Assembly: GCA_023394955.1 (NCBI GenBank) | Contig: JAEWZY010000065.1 | Span: forward strand, 25,467 to 89,466 | Source: Bacillota bacterium | GTDB taxonomy: Bacteria > Bacillota > UBA4882 > UBA8346 | Direction of reading: 5' to 3' | DNA length: 64,000 nt | Part shown: in pieces, positions 1-8,878 of the stretch | Position numbering within the stretch: position 1 is the stretch's first letter | How the letters are laid out: every line of letters starts with the position of its first letter | Notes under the pieces: model-generated | What the model was told of the DNA's origin: nothing | Databases searched by the model: none | The model's input: only the letters and a program-made list of their open reading frames with translations | Translations under genes and position numbers: made by a program

Positions 1-681
1 TACCGAATAATAGGCATTTTCCATTATTAATACCCGATTGCCAACACCGACCGCTAATGCCCCCCCGCTCCCACCTTCGCCAGTAATGACCGCAATTACT
101 GGGACCGTTAAATCTGCCATGTCCCGAATGTTCCGGGCAACCGCTTCTCCTTGACCTCTTTCCTCGGCTTCAATACCTGGATAAGCTCCTACCACATCGA
201 CCAAACAAATAACCGGACGGTTAAACTTCTCGGCCTGTTTCATTAATCGTAAAGCTTTCCGGTATCCTTCGGGATGAGGCAATCCGAAATTACGGTAAAT
301 ATTTTCCTTAGTATCTCTCCCTTTTTGTTGGCCGATAACGGTAACGGGAATATTGTCCAGATAAGCTATTCCGCCAACCATAGCGGGATCGTCGCGATAA
401 AGGCGATCACCGTGCAATTCAATGAAGTCGTTAAAAATCATTCCGATATAATCCAAGAAAGTAGGTCGTTTGGGGTGTCTTACTATTTGAATCCGCTGCC
501 AGGGAGAGAGGTTGTTGTAGACTTCAACACGAAGCGCCGCTGCTTTCTGCTCCATAGCTGCGATTTGAGTAGTCATATCAATCTTTTTTTCCTGGGAAAA
601 ACGCCTTATTTCATCAATCTGCTTTTCTAATTCGATTACTGGTTTTTCAAACTCAAAGATCGGACTGATATTGCTACCCAT
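1..681 (-). CDS. accA: Acetyl-CoA carboxylase carboxyltransferase subunit alpha, partial
   Basis: This is the N-terminal ~227 residues of AccA (family length about 315); the 3' end lies beyond the window edge. AccA and AccD form the carboxyltransferase that moves CO2 from carboxybiotin to acetyl-CoA, giving malonyl-CoA for fatty acid synthesis in the cytoplasm. The reading frame shows the family segments around LHGDRLYRDDPAMVGG, the HPEGYRKALRLMKQAEKF block and the oxyanion-type GEGGSGGALAVG stretch. The ATG (681-679) overlaps the accD stop in a TAATG junction, so the two subunits are probably translationally coupled. Identification is by family recognition and by the invariable accD neighbour. 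Confidence 0.95.
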   Translation of the reverse strand, partial: MGSNISPIFEFEKPVIELEKQIDEIRRFSQEKKIDMTTQIAAMEQKAAALRVEVYNNLSPWQRIQIVRHPKRPTFLDYIGMIFNDFIELHGDRLYRDDPAMVGGIAYLDNIPVTVIGQQKGRDTKENIYRNFGLPHPEGYRKALRLMKQAEKFNRPVICLVDVVGAYPGIEAEERGQGEAVARNIRDMADLTVPVIAVITGEGGSGGALAVGVGNRVLIMENAYYSV

Positions 682-1568
682 TACCTAACCTCCGTGTTAT
701 GAAATTTGACAAGTTGAGTGATGGTAGACTTCAAATCCTTGCGTTCGACGATCATGTCGATAATTCCGTGTTCTAACAAGAATTGAGATGTTTGAAAACC
801 AGCGGGCAAGGTCTGCCTGATCGTTTGCTGAATAACCCGAGGGCCGGCAAAGCCGATCAAAGCATCAGGTTCGGCAATGGTGATATCGCCTAGGGAAGCA
901 AAGCTAGCAAAGATTCCACCCATGGTGGGATCGGTAAGGATTGAAATATATAGACAACCGACTTCCGAGAGTTTATTCAAAGCCTGGCTGGTCTTGGCCA
1001 TTTGCATCAGGGAAAAAATACCTTCGTGCATTCTAGCTCCACCTCCACCGCCGGATACAGCTATGAAAGGTAACTTTGTCGCAACCGCTAATTCAATGGC
1101 CCGGGTAATCTTCTCTCCTACTACTGAACCCATTGAGCCACCAACAAAATTAAAATCAATAATCGCTAACACCATTGGAATACCATTAATCAGCGCTTTT
1201 CCGGTGATGGCCGCTTCCGTAAGATCGGTGGCTTTTTGGGATTTTTTAAGTTTAATATCGTATTCCGGAAAATTTAAAAAATTAATCGTTTTTAAATTGG
1301 TTTCGGTCTCTTCAAATCCGCCATCATCGACTAATACCTTTAATCGTTCCTTAGCGTTAATTCGGAAATGAAAATTGCACTTCGGACAGACTCTTAAATT
1401 CTTTTCGATATCTTTATGATACGTTATTTGAGCGCACCGATTGCACTTGACCCATAAACCATCCGGAATATCCTTCTTGTCAAGATGGGCGTCAACTCCT
1501 GGTTCCAGTTGGCGCTCGGATTTTACCGTGATATATTTAGGTTTAGTTTTAAATAAGTCCTTTAGCAA
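681..1568 (-). CDS. accD: Acetyl-CoA carboxylase carboxyltransferase subunit beta
   Basis: AccD is the zinc-ribbon subunit of the carboxyltransferase and acts with AccA. The N-terminal four-Cys ribbon (CNRC ... CPKC) is followed by the crotonase fold with the GSMGSVVGEKI and ARMHEG segments. A longer frame opens at a GTG at 1577, but the AGGAG there overlaps that GTG. The same AGGAG sits 8 nt before a TTG at 1568, which gives the normal family N-terminus MLKDLFKTKPKY, so the TTG is preferred (295 aa). One extra Gly appears in the loop before ARM compared with the Bacillus protein as I remember it. The gene follows a DUF2007 gene and overlaps accA. Confidence 0.95.
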   Translation of the reverse strand: MLKDLFKTKPKYITVKSERQLEPGVDAHLDKKDIPDGLWVKCNRCAQITYHKDIEKNLRVCPKCNFHFRINAKERLKVLVDDGGFEETETNLKTINFLNFPEYDIKLKKSQKATDLTEAAITGKALINGIPMVLAIIDFNFVGGSMGSVVGEKITRAIELAVATKLPFIAVSGGGGGARMHEGIFSLMQMAKTSQALNKLSEVGCLYISILTDPTMGGIFASFASLGDITIAEPDALIGFAGPRVIQQTIRQTLPAGFQTSQFLLEHGIIDMIVERKDLKSTITQLVKFHNTEVR

Positions 1569-1709
1569 AAATTCCACTCCTATTCAACCCTGTATACCTG
1601 TTTAAGTAGCTGTTAAGAATTTAGGGGAAATGTAACACCAAATAATAATTAGTCTATATTGTATTACAAAAAAAGCAATATTCGCGAAAAAAATTTGGAA
1701 TCCTGCTTG

Positions 1710-1907
1710 CTATCTTTGTAAAGCATTATTGATAACTTCATTAGCTTCTTCGATCTCCATCTCCGATACCATCACCTCAATATTTTTTTCTTCTTTTTGC
1801 GTAACTCTGGACTCTTTCAACTTAACCAAGATGCCTTCAGTCTCCAATAATTCTTTGAGAATTGAGGCAACTTTACGGTTAGGGGCGATATAAACAACAA
1901 TCCACAT
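1710..1907 (-). CDS. Small DUF2007-like putative signal-transducing protein
   Basis: A 65-residue protein with a beta-alpha-beta-like pattern: hydrophobic WIVVYIAP start, a helix (KVASILKELLETEG), a strand (ILVKLKES) and a final acidic helix with EEANEVINNAL. This matches the DUF2007 fold (annotated as a prokaryotic signal-transducing protein), which is often found beside accD in Firmicutes, sometimes misnamed glutamate decarboxylase. Its molecular role is unknown. It is the first gene after the promoter at 1941-1969, with accD-accA about 140 nt downstream, so it probably shares their transcript. Family membership is inferred from size, pattern and context. Confidence 0.65.
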   Translation of the reverse strand: MWIVVYIAPNRKVASILKELLETEGILVKLKESRVTQKEEKNIEVMVSEMEIEEANEVINNALQR

Positions 1908-1940
1908 TATTATACCCCACTTTTTTTAGCTTACTTTATC

Positions 1941-1969
1941 AGAATATATGAGAAGCATATGCTTGTCAA
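1941..1969 (-). promoter_or_regulatory. Sigma-A type promoter for the DUF2007-accD-accA operon
   Basis: On the minus strand TTGACA (1969-1964) is separated by 17 nt from TATTCT (1946-1941). Transcription would begin near 1934, just upstream of the DUF2007 gene. Confidence 0.75.
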
Positions 1970-2032
1970 GATCTTGTCATAGTTTAACAGCAGTATCTGA
2001 AAACGTCAAGTCATTTTTTGACTCTTAATCTT

Positions 2033-2083
2033 GGTTCAAAAAACAAACCGGTCTTACCTTGAAATTAATAAAGGTCAACCGGT
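2033..2083 (-). terminator. Terminator of the tldD-tldE operon
   Basis: Downstream of the TldE stop, an inverted repeat with ACCGGT at each end and AAGG/CCTT inside forms a stem on the minus strand, followed by a TTTGTTTTTT run. Confidence 0.65.
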
Positions 2084-2120
2084 ATCCAAAAACTATTTCA
2101 ATTACTAAATTATTGTTGCC

Positions 2121-3428
2121 TTAAATTGAAGCGCTGGCTATCATCGAATAGCCGGGATTGTCCTCGCTTTCAACTTTTCCAAATTGACTATCCTTAAGGG
2201 TCAACGACTTCAAAAAGTCCCCGTTAATCACTGCTTTTGTCTTGCCTATGATTTGACCGTTTTCTACTAATAAGCCTTGGTCGGCGGTGAGGGAAAAATT
2301 TCCCGAACTGGAATCCTGAGTATGAAGGCCCAATACGGACAAGACAATCAAGCCGCGATCAACGGTTCTAATAAGATCATTCCAAGGCAGGATTTGAGAT
2401 CCGGTCTCTAAAAAAACACCTCGCCCTCCCACCGGAAGCGGTGTAGGCGGCATGCCAAGTTTTTTTCCATACTTTACGTTTAAAACCGGACTTCGAAGTT
2501 TACCGTCACTGATTAAAGCCATCTCTCCACCAGGTACTCCTTCATTGGTACAGGGATAAGAAAAAGCGCGCCAGGGAAGTAGATTATTTATTTTGAGTCC
2601 TAGATCTTCTCTCAACACTTGGGAATAGTTTCGAAAATCCTCGGCAGAAAACCGGCTCTGGCGGTTCACTACTAAACTGCCATACAAATTGTTAAGTAAA
2701 AAATATCCTAAAAACGACTCAAAGATATCCGGTGGAAACAATAGCTTTAACGGGCCTGATTTTATATTAGGCGCTTGTTTTTCCAAAAGCATACCAATCC
2801 GGCCGGTCTCTTCAATAATACGGTTGATTTCGGTCTCATCTGGCCATTTTTTTTCTTGATAAGACTGTCCATAACTATCGTTCACTGCAAAGAAGAATTC
2901 CACCGGCGTTTGAGTGTATCGTTTCAGTAACCCTTGAGAATTAGCGATAGTCCTCAAGCCTTCATAACATTTTAATTTACCATCGACCTTTCGCAATCCT
3001 AGAGTTTGCAACCTTTTTAGCCCTTGATTCAAAAGCTGAAAAGGTTTTTCGGTTTCCTTGCTAACTATCGCCTTCACTTGATTATCTTCCAACACAACCT
3101 CGGGTATTTGTTTGGGGGTATACAATCCAGCTCCGCCCGGATCATGGTAAGCAGTGGTTTTCCAGGTTTTGATATACTCAGAGAACTCTTCAATGGATTT
3201 TAAATCAAGCTTGGCGGAGGTGTAGCGGTTGTCTTTCCAAATCAAGTAAAGTTCCCCAGAGACACTTCTTTTATAAGCTGGCGCTGAATAGGGACCACCG
3301 ATGCGATTGTCCTTCAAACCAACTTCAATACCTTTCGATTCATGAAGATCAAACCGCCAATCCATCAAATCAAGATCGCTTTTTATGTATCTTTCCAAGG
3401 AATTGATAAGCCTTCCAAATAACTCCAT
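2121..3428 (-). CDS. TldE/PmbA-like subunit of the TldD-TldE metalloprotease
   Basis: This is a TldD/PmbA-family protein (435 aa) without the HExxxH motif of its neighbour, so it is the non-catalytic TldE (PmbA) partner. In well-studied bacteria TldD-TldE is a zinc protease that trims modified peptides or unfolded substrates. C-terminal family features include GVFLETGS, the GLHTQDSSSGNFSL segment and NGDFLKSL. An upstream ATG at 3443 would overlap tldD, but the ATG at 3428 lies 8 nt after a GGGGG ribosome site and directly follows the tldD stop, so it is preferred. The tight spacing implies coupled translation. No peptide substrate gene is visible nearby. Confidence 0.85.
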   Translation of the reverse strand: MELFGRLINSLERYIKSDLDLMDWRFDLHESKGIEVGLKDNRIGGPYSAPAYKRSVSGELYLIWKDNRYTSAKLDLKSIEEFSEYIKTWKTTAYHDPGGAGLYTPKQIPEVVLEDNQVKAIVSKETEKPFQLLNQGLKRLQTLGLRKVDGKLKCYEGLRTIANSQGLLKRYTQTPVEFFFAVNDSYGQSYQEKKWPDETEINRIIEETGRIGMLLEKQAPNIKSGPLKLLFPPDIFESFLGYFLLNNLYGSLVVNRQSRFSAEDFRNYSQVLREDLGLKINNLLPWRAFSYPCTNEGVPGGEMALISDGKLRSPVLNVKYGKKLGMPPTPLPVGGRGVFLETGSQILPWNDLIRTVDRGLIVLSVLGLHTQDSSSGNFSLTADQGLLVENGQIIGKTKAVINGDFLKSLTLKDSQFGKVESEDNPGYSMIASASI

Positions 3429-3429
3429 C

Positions 3430-4911
3430 TTATTTACCCCCAATCATAATCTCAGGGTTTTCCGCAATTAATAAAAATTGATGTGACCCTCCGCAGCTGG
3501 GGACCGATTGACCCATTTTGCCACAGGTCCCCATAGCATCAATTTGTAATGGACCTAAAGCGGCGACTACTGATTGGAGCACGGAAAGGACCTTACCGCT
3601 AAAAATAGCCGGTTTGTAGAGGACCGGTGTTTCTCCTAAGAGATAAATCCCGCTACAATGAAAAACAAAATCTCCAAAAGCCGGGTTGACCTGACCTCCT
3701 TGAAAACCGGTTAAATATAATACTTTTTCATGGGGCGCGACTAATTGTCGTTCAATCAAAAGCCGATATAAATTATCCGGTTTAATCCCTTCGAGTGGCA
3801 TCTTCATTGGTATCGGATCATCCATCTCGATTCGAATATTGGTCATCCTGGCGATGGGAAGTTGATAAAAATTTTCGACCCGTTCGGCCCCGGTATATTG
3901 AACTCCGGCTTTGGCGGCTGAAAATATATCGGCCAAACCGGCCTGAAGCACTCCATGATCTACAATTTTTACAGTTTGACGTTCAATACCCACGGCGCTA
4001 ATTGGTTGGTAAGCATAGTCGCCTTCGATGGGGCCGTCGATGATTGAAAGCTTAGGATTGGCCACTGCCATACCCGTCTTTAGCCGCCCGTTATCACCTA
4101 AGATTGAACTTTCCAACCCATCGGTTTCAGCGGCATGTCCAAAAGCTTCATGAGCCAAACCTTTCGCTAAAGCGTAATCAATTACTAATTTATAATGGCC
4201 GGCCGGAAGATCTTCCGCTGAAAGAAGATCAAGACTAAGGTTAGCAGCTCTTTTAGCCCGTTGCCGAAGCCGGTCTAGGTTTTGTTGGGTAACAATGACT
4301 CCCAGATCAGTCCCGGGAAGATTAGCATAAGTTGTCGCAGTTCGAGAGCTTTCTTTAGCCGTAATCATATGATAGATAAAAGAGCGCGGAGTGTTAAAAA
4401 TTACATCGGTCCCATCTGCTCTTACAATACGCCATTCTTCATCAGTTAATCTTAATAAGGTCCGCACCGACAGCCTGGAATCGATCTCAGCCACCTCCTC
4501 ATTAAGCAACTGCAAGCGTTCTTCGATTTCATTAAGAGGCATACTGTCAAAAGGGTATTCCGGCCGGATTTCAATGCGTTTTCTTAAAGGTGGGACTTTG
4601 AAAATCTCTTGATTTGGTTCGCCATTAAAGGATTCCGCCTGGGCGGCAAGGAATGCGGCTTTTTCAATCAATTCCGCAGTTACTTCCGGGCTTAACTGAT
4701 CGGCGGCGGCAAATCCCATAAATCCTCTCCGGTTGAAAACTTGAGTCCCCAGTCCTTCCAAAACTCCGGTACTGACCTCTTCGATCCGCCCATTATTAAT
4801 ATTGACCGTTAAATCTTTCCGGCTTTGAAACCGGGCGATAAAATAAAGCTCCTTTTCTTGAGTTTGCTGACGGCAGACTTGAATAAGGCGATCATAACTA
4901 TCGACTCTCAT
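3430..4911 (-). CDS. tldD: TldD-like zinc metalloprotease
   Basis: This 493-residue protein is the catalytic member of the TldD-TldE pair. The metal-binding HEAFGH motif is at residues 254-259, in the typical context GLAHEAFGHAAETD. A C-terminal Cys-containing segment (GTCGKMGQSVPSC) corresponds to the conserved region of the family where a further ligand lies. The length and the early NNGRIEEVSTG stretch also fit. It is followed at once by the TldE gene, and both end at the hairpin at 2033-2083. Known TldD-TldE complexes act in maturation of peptide antibiotics or in protein quality control; which applies here cannot be told from this locus. Confidence 0.9.
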   Translation of the reverse strand: MRVDSYDRLIQVCRQQTQEKELYFIARFQSRKDLTVNINNGRIEEVSTGVLEGLGTQVFNRRGFMGFAAADQLSPEVTAELIEKAAFLAAQAESFNGEPNQEIFKVPPLRKRIEIRPEYPFDSMPLNEIEERLQLLNEEVAEIDSRLSVRTLLRLTDEEWRIVRADGTDVIFNTPRSFIYHMITAKESSRTATTYANLPGTDLGVIVTQQNLDRLRQRAKRAANLSLDLLSAEDLPAGHYKLVIDYALAKGLAHEAFGHAAETDGLESSILGDNGRLKTGMAVANPKLSIIDGPIEGDYAYQPISAVGIERQTVKIVDHGVLQAGLADIFSAAKAGVQYTGAERVENFYQLPIARMTNIRIEMDDPIPMKMPLEGIKPDNLYRLLIERQLVAPHEKVLYLTGFQGGQVNPAFGDFVFHCSGIYLLGETPVLYKPAIFSGKVLSVLQSVVAALGPLQIDAMGTCGKMGQSVPSCGGSHQFLLIAENPEIMIGGK

Positions 4912-5054
4912 CCGATACCTCTTTCCTGAAACTTGACGAAATATATTTTATAATTCTTAAAATCATAGGACAGCTTGAGATTTGAATAATGGATTATTTT
5001 TAGAGTGCCCGCATCATTATTGATTATTCGTTCTACGTTACGTGTTGCTTATAT

Positions 5055-5441
5055 CTAATTCAAATGTTCAGCCCGGAATCTTGTTTCAGCTGCAACAACT
5101 TGAGGAGCCAATAATTCAATCAAAATTTCACTGTAATGCGTTAGATCGAAATCCGGGTTCCAGGTCCAGAAGTCTAGCGCCAAAAATTTCTGTTCGGAAA
5201 ACATCTGAATCAGAATAAAAGCAGCTTCAAATTCACCGCTAATCAAAATAACGGGCAGAGTAGCGGTTCGAACTACCCAGTTAAAATCGTTTACCGTTAA
5301 CGCCCTAGCCATTTCAGTCGCTAATTGTAAAGGATCTTCACACAGTTTATTCTGGCACAAATAGAGGTCGGCTAGATAATGCCTGCCTAATTTTATATTC
5401 ATCCCCGGACAGCCCTCCCCGGGAAATTTTTCATTTTCCAA
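5055..5441 (-). CDS. SpeD (AdoMet decarboxylase)-like protein lacking the pyruvoyl motif
   Basis: A 128-residue protein whose N-terminus carries GRHYLADLYLC (residues 19-29), like the GRHxLADLYGC start of class 1B S-adenosylmethionine decarboxylase. A later segment with FLALDFWTW resembles the YAAVDxFTCG strand. The size fits a SpeD monomer. The self-cleavage tripeptide E-S-H is absent, and the only Cys residues (11, 29, 34) are outside the usual proton-donor position. A normal pyruvoyl decarboxylase activity is therefore unlikely. It may be a SpeD-derived binding protein or a remote homologue. The flanking genes (tldD and an RNA nuclease) give no polyamine context. Homology is inferred from short motifs only. 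Confidence 0.5.
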   Translation of the reverse strand: MENEKFPGEGCPGMNIKLGRHYLADLYLCQNKLCEDPLQLATEMARALTVNDFNWVVRTATLPVILISGEFEAAFILIQMFSEQKFLALDFWTWNPDFDLTHYSEILIELLAPQVVAAETRFRAEHLN

Positions 5442-5510
5442 TTCATCTAAAACATAATATGATTTTGACAGGGCTCTCGGTGAAGTTTTCCTATAAAAAA
5501 TTAAAACTAC

Positions 5511-7094
5511 TTATTTGAGGAGTGTTTCTAAATCCGAGATAATTCTTCGGATATCAGCTAATTGGACGCTGGTTTTCTCCATTGAATTCTCCTCAATTTG
5601 ACGGCGTAAATTTATTACCGAATGTTCTAGGTCGGTTACGGTCCGATCAAGGGAGAAGTTAGCCATGGCAGGTTGTGGCAGTATTTGTCGATGGGCTGCG
5701 GCATTCAATTCAAACTCTTCTCCCCAAACCGGAATTGACGGTTCAATCCCGAATTTTTGACGGATTAAAGCCGCCAATTCTTTTTGGGCGTTATTTTCAC
5801 CGTGAGTAATAAAAATTCCGCGAGGCAATTGTTCAAATCCCTCCAGCCAATCGATTAATCCCCCTCGATCCGCGTGGGCCGAGAAACCTCCGATGGAATG
5901 GATTTGGGCCCTGACACCGATCTCCTCGCCCATAATTTTAACTACTTTAGCGCCCTCTAGAAGCCTTCTTCCCAGAGTCCCTTCGGCTTGATACCCCACA
6001 AATAAAACATGAGATTCCGGCCGCCACAGATTGTGTTTAAGGTGATGTAAAATCCGTCCGGCATCGCACATTCCACTGGCGGAAATGATAATCGCGCCTT
6101 TAGCGATATGGTTAATCCGCCGCGAGTCCTCAACAGTACGCGTAAAATAAAGATTGTTGAACTCGAATGGACTTTGGTTGTCAGCCAACATTTTTAATGT
6201 AGGTTCATCATAATACCCTGGATTATCACGGTAGATTTCCGTTACCGAAATAGCCATCGGGCTATCGATATATACTGGAATTCGCGGTATTTCGCCTTTC
6301 AACAGTAAAGTCCGGATATGGTAAAGCAAATCTTGAGTCCGGCCAACCGCAAATGCCGGGATCACCAGGTTTCCACCGCTTTCAACGCTTTCGATGATCA
6401 GTTTCTTTAATTGTCCGACTCTTTCCTCGGAGTCTTCATGCAATCTGTTTCCATAAGTCGACTCAATTAGTACATAATCCGCCCGACTTACATAAGTGGG
6501 ATCCTGAATAATCGGTTGGTTTTTTTGGCCTAGATCCCCGGAAAACACAATTTTAGTGGTTGTGCCCTCTTCAGTAATACAAATTTCGATCAACGCCGAA
6601 CCTAAGATATGACCGGCATCCAAGAAACGAACCGTAATCTCCGGGACCGGCTTGAATTCTTCCTGATAATTAACGGCCTGAAACAAAGACAAACAATTCA
6701 CCGCATCGATTGAAGTATATAAGGGTTCCGTTGGAAGTTGGCCTTTGCGGGCCCGCTTCCGGTTACGCCATTCACTCTCCGTCTCCTGAATATGTCCCGA
6801 ATCAGGCAACATAATCCGGCATAATTCAACTGTTGCCTTTGTAGCGAATATTTTATTGGAAAAACCGTTTTTAGCCAATTTAGGAATTAATCCGGAATGG
6901 TCGATATGAGCATGGGTTAATAGTCCAAAATCTAAGTCCGCCGGATTGAATATAAAGTCGCGTTCATTTAGATTGCGGATTTCTTTGCTGCCTTGAAACA
7001 TACCGCAGTCCACTATAAAACGGTAGCGCCCGGTCTCAACTAGATAACAAGAACCAGTAACGGTGCCTGATGCTCCGCAAAAAGTAATTTTCAT
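5511..7094 (-). CDS. MBL-fold beta-CASP RNA metallo-hydrolase (CPSF/Ysh1-like)
   Basis: This 527-residue metallo-beta-lactamase protein has the metal-binding HAHIDHSG motif at residues 61-68. The later beta-CASP landmarks are GNRLHEDSEE, PAFAVGRTQDLL, IISASGMCDAGRILHH and GFSAHADRGGLIDWL, ending in the RMMBL-type ITHGE segment. Such proteins are zinc-dependent endo/exoribonucleases of the CPSF-73/TTHA0252 type, acting in RNA processing or decay. A short C-terminal extension (about residues 455-527) looks helical and is not part of the nuclease core. The gene is the last minus-strand unit before the plus-strand tRNA. The exact RNA substrates are unknown. Confidence 0.9.
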   Translation of the reverse strand: MKITFCGASGTVTGSCYLVETGRYRFIVDCGMFQGSKEIRNLNERDFIFNPADLDFGLLTHAHIDHSGLIPKLAKNGFSNKIFATKATVELCRIMLPDSGHIQETESEWRNRKRARKGQLPTEPLYTSIDAVNCLSLFQAVNYQEEFKPVPEITVRFLDAGHILGSALIEICITEEGTTTKIVFSGDLGQKNQPIIQDPTYVSRADYVLIESTYGNRLHEDSEERVGQLKKLIIESVESGGNLVIPAFAVGRTQDLLYHIRTLLLKGEIPRIPVYIDSPMAISVTEIYRDNPGYYDEPTLKMLADNQSPFEFNNLYFTRTVEDSRRINHIAKGAIIISASGMCDAGRILHHLKHNLWRPESHVLFVGYQAEGTLGRRLLEGAKVVKIMGEEIGVRAQIHSIGGFSAHADRGGLIDWLEGFEQLPRGIFITHGENNAQKELAALIRQKFGIEPSIPVWGEEFELNAAAHRQILPQPAMANFSLDRTVTDLEHSVINLRRQIEENSMEKTSVQLADIRRIISDLETLLK

Positions 7095-7248
7095 TTAGTT
7101 ACCCCCGTTTCAGTGATCATTCTTCAGTAATCAATTATCCATAAAAACACCGATAAAATGGCGTCTTATATGCATCTGGCAGAGGATGATTATTGGAAAT
7201 ATGTTTAAGTAACTATTAAATATTCATCGTTTGTTGTAAAAGATTCCT

Positions 7249-7277
7249 TTGACAAACAATAAACTCTTTGCTATACT
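7249..7277 (+). promoter_or_regulatory. Consensus promoter of the tRNA-Pro gene
   Basis: TTGACA (7249-7254), a 17-nt spacer and TATACT (7272-7277), placed 16 nt before the first tRNA base. Confidence 0.85.
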
Positions 7278-7293
7278 AATAAATGCAGTTTTT

Positions 7294-7370
7294 CGGGGTG
7301 TGGCTCAGCTTGGTAGAGCGTTCGGTTCGGGACCGAAAGGCCGGAGGTTCAAATCCTCTCACCCCGACCA
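7294..7370 (+). tRNA. tRNA-Pro, anticodon CGG
   Basis: The 77-nt cloverleaf has acceptor arms CGGGGTG (7294-7300) and CACCCCG (7360-7366), discriminator A and an encoded CCA. The D arm is GCTC/GAGC, and the anticodon stem TTCGG/CCGAA encloses the loop TTCGGGA, so the anticodon is CGG, reading CCG codons. The T arm GGAGG/CCTCT (one G-U pair) holds TTCAAAT. It stands alone between the nuclease gene and corA with its own promoter and terminator. Confidence 0.97.
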
Positions 7371-7386
7371 TCAATTTTAACTTTTT

Positions 7387-7418
7387 AAAGCCGGATGTTG
7401 GCTTTATTTTTTTATTTT
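7387..7418 (+). terminator. Terminator of the tRNA-Pro gene
   Basis: AAAGCC (7387-7392) and GGCTTT (7400-7405) form a short stem followed by a T-rich run, 17 nt after the tRNA. Confidence 0.7.
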
Positions 7419-7489
7419 AAACAACGGCTTTAGAAAAAACATTCGTTAAACCGGCTGTTTTTCCTTTTAAAAATATTTTTCTCCAACTG

Positions 7490-7530
7490 CAAAAAACAGT
7501 CAAATTATTTACGATTCGACTGTTCTTTTA
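7490..7530. terminator. Possible bidirectional terminator between tRNA-Pro and corA
   Basis: AACAGTC (7495-7501) and GACTGTT (7518-7524) are inverted. A-rich sequence lies on the left side and T-rich sequence on the right side, so either strand could use it. The most likely user is corA, on the minus strand, whose stop is ~120 nt away. Confidence 0.5.
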
Positions 7531-7647
7531 TTTGCACTTTTAATTCTATCTCAACCAAACTGTACACGGTCAATAGGGACATAGACCTTAAGTCTTATAT
7601 CCTCGACCAAACCAAATGTCAGTGTATTCAGCACAGAGCCATCAGCC

Positions 7648-8634
7648 TTAAAACAAATTTTTCCGTCGGAGCAACACTACTCCAGTTATACCTAAAGTAA
7701 TTGAAAGAAAAATTGTAAAGATAAAAGCATAAGGAGAATCTTGCATCGGCAACGCTACGTTCATCCCATAGAAGCTGGCGACCATAGTTGGCAGTGCTAA
7801 AATAAACGTAATCGATGTCAAAAATTTCATAACAATATTCAAGTTATTAGAAATAATCGAAGCGAACGCGTCCATAGTGCCGGTTAAAATATTGCTGTAA
7901 GTTTGACACATCTCAATCGCTTGTTTGTTTTCAGTAATGACATCTTCCAGCAATTCCTCGTCCTCCGGGTACATCTTTAAAATTTGAGTGGTCATGGCAG
8001 TGTCTGGGTCCTCATTGGCCATGGGCGATTTGAGTTGAAGTCTTAAGAGTTTCTCCATTACAATTTCGTTTGCCCGTAGTGAAGTCGTAAAGTACACCAA
8101 GCTTTTTTGGAGGTTCAATAATCTGATTAATTCTTCATTTTTCATGGAACCATGCAGTTTGTTTTCGATTTCCCCCGATTTTTTATCTATTTGTTGCAAA
8201 TAGCGCAAAAAATAGGTAGCGGTTTTAAATAACATCTGTAAGACGAAGCGTGTTCTCTTAAAAGTATAAAAAGAACGGTTCTTACCATTCTCAAACTCGG
8301 AAACAATTGGGTTCTCCTTCAAACAGACGGTTATTACTAAATGTTCGGTTACAATAATCGCCAATGGGACCGTATCGTAAAAAAGTGAGCCATTTTCACC
8401 TTCAGAGATCGGGACATTGATCAAGATCAAGAGTTGGCCTTCATCAACTTCAATCCGGGAACGCTCTTCAGCGTCAAGCGCCGCCCGTAACAAATCGTGG
8501 TTAATACCGGCCATAGCGGAAACTTTCGTAATTTCCGCTTCAGGAGGGTTAATCAGATTAATCCAAATTCCTTTTTCAGCTAAATTGCCAATGGCGGTTA
8601 ATTCGCCGTTTACAGTAAGATAAGCATGGAACAT
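7648..8634 (-). CDS. CorA-family divalent cation transporter
   Basis: This 328-residue protein has the CorA architecture: an N-terminal soluble domain, long helices, then two membrane helices at the C-terminus. The selectivity motif YGMN (GMN at about residues 290-292) sits between them, and the short tail LLRRKNLF ends the protein. CorA proteins carry Mg2+ (also Co2+ or Ni2+) into the cell as pentamers. The gene is monocistronic. A consensus promoter at 8879-8907 gives it a leader of about 240 nt, unusually long and possibly regulatory. No other metal genes are nearby, so the in vivo ion cannot be decided. Confidence 0.9.
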   Translation of the reverse strand: MFHAYLTVNGELTAIGNLAEKGIWINLINPPEAEITKVSAMAGINHDLLRAALDAEERSRIEVDEGQLLILINVPISEGENGSLFYDTVPLAIIVTEHLVITVCLKENPIVSEFENGKNRSFYTFKRTRFVLQMLFKTATYFLRYLQQIDKKSGEIENKLHGSMKNEELIRLLNLQKSLVYFTTSLRANEIVMEKLLRLQLKSPMANEDPDTAMTTQILKMYPEDEELLEDVITENKQAIEMCQTYSNILTGTMDAFASIISNNLNIVMKFLTSITFILALPTMVASFYGMNVALPMQDSPYAFIFTIFLSITLGITGVVLLRRKNLF

Positions 8635-8872
8635 AAGGCCATCTCCCCTTCCGTCAATATGATTGCTTCATAATTTAAACTTGAGTTCGGATTCCATTGG
8701 AAGAAGAACCAGCCTTATTTGTCTTGAAGAAGCACTTTAGAAACAAAAACTAAAAGAAGTGGTTATCAACAATGGAGTTTCCGATAATCGGTTATTCAAT
8801 CCGGTTAGTCGCCAATTACTAGGGTCTCCCTCCACTGTCTTCACCTACCTTTTATTATTGAATTATTTCTTC
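8635..8872 (-). promoter_or_regulatory. Long untranslated leader of corA
   Basis: The stretch between the predicted start site (~8872) and the corA ATG has no gene. It includes several short inverted segments (for example CCGAT/ATCGG around 8780-8792) and a GGTAGGTGAAGAC stretch near its 5' end. A metal-sensing RNA would make biological sense, but I cannot match it to the M-box consensus and assign no class. Confidence 0.4.
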
Positions 8873-8878
8873 TCTTTC

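Noticed and set aside
877..1371. Plus-strand frame over accD
   Set aside because: It is antisense to a conserved enzyme gene and has no family pattern.
8635..8872. M-box Mg2+ riboswitch before corA
   Set aside because: A GGTAGGTGAAG stretch is suggestive, but the remaining M-box blocks were not found; only an unassigned leader is reported.
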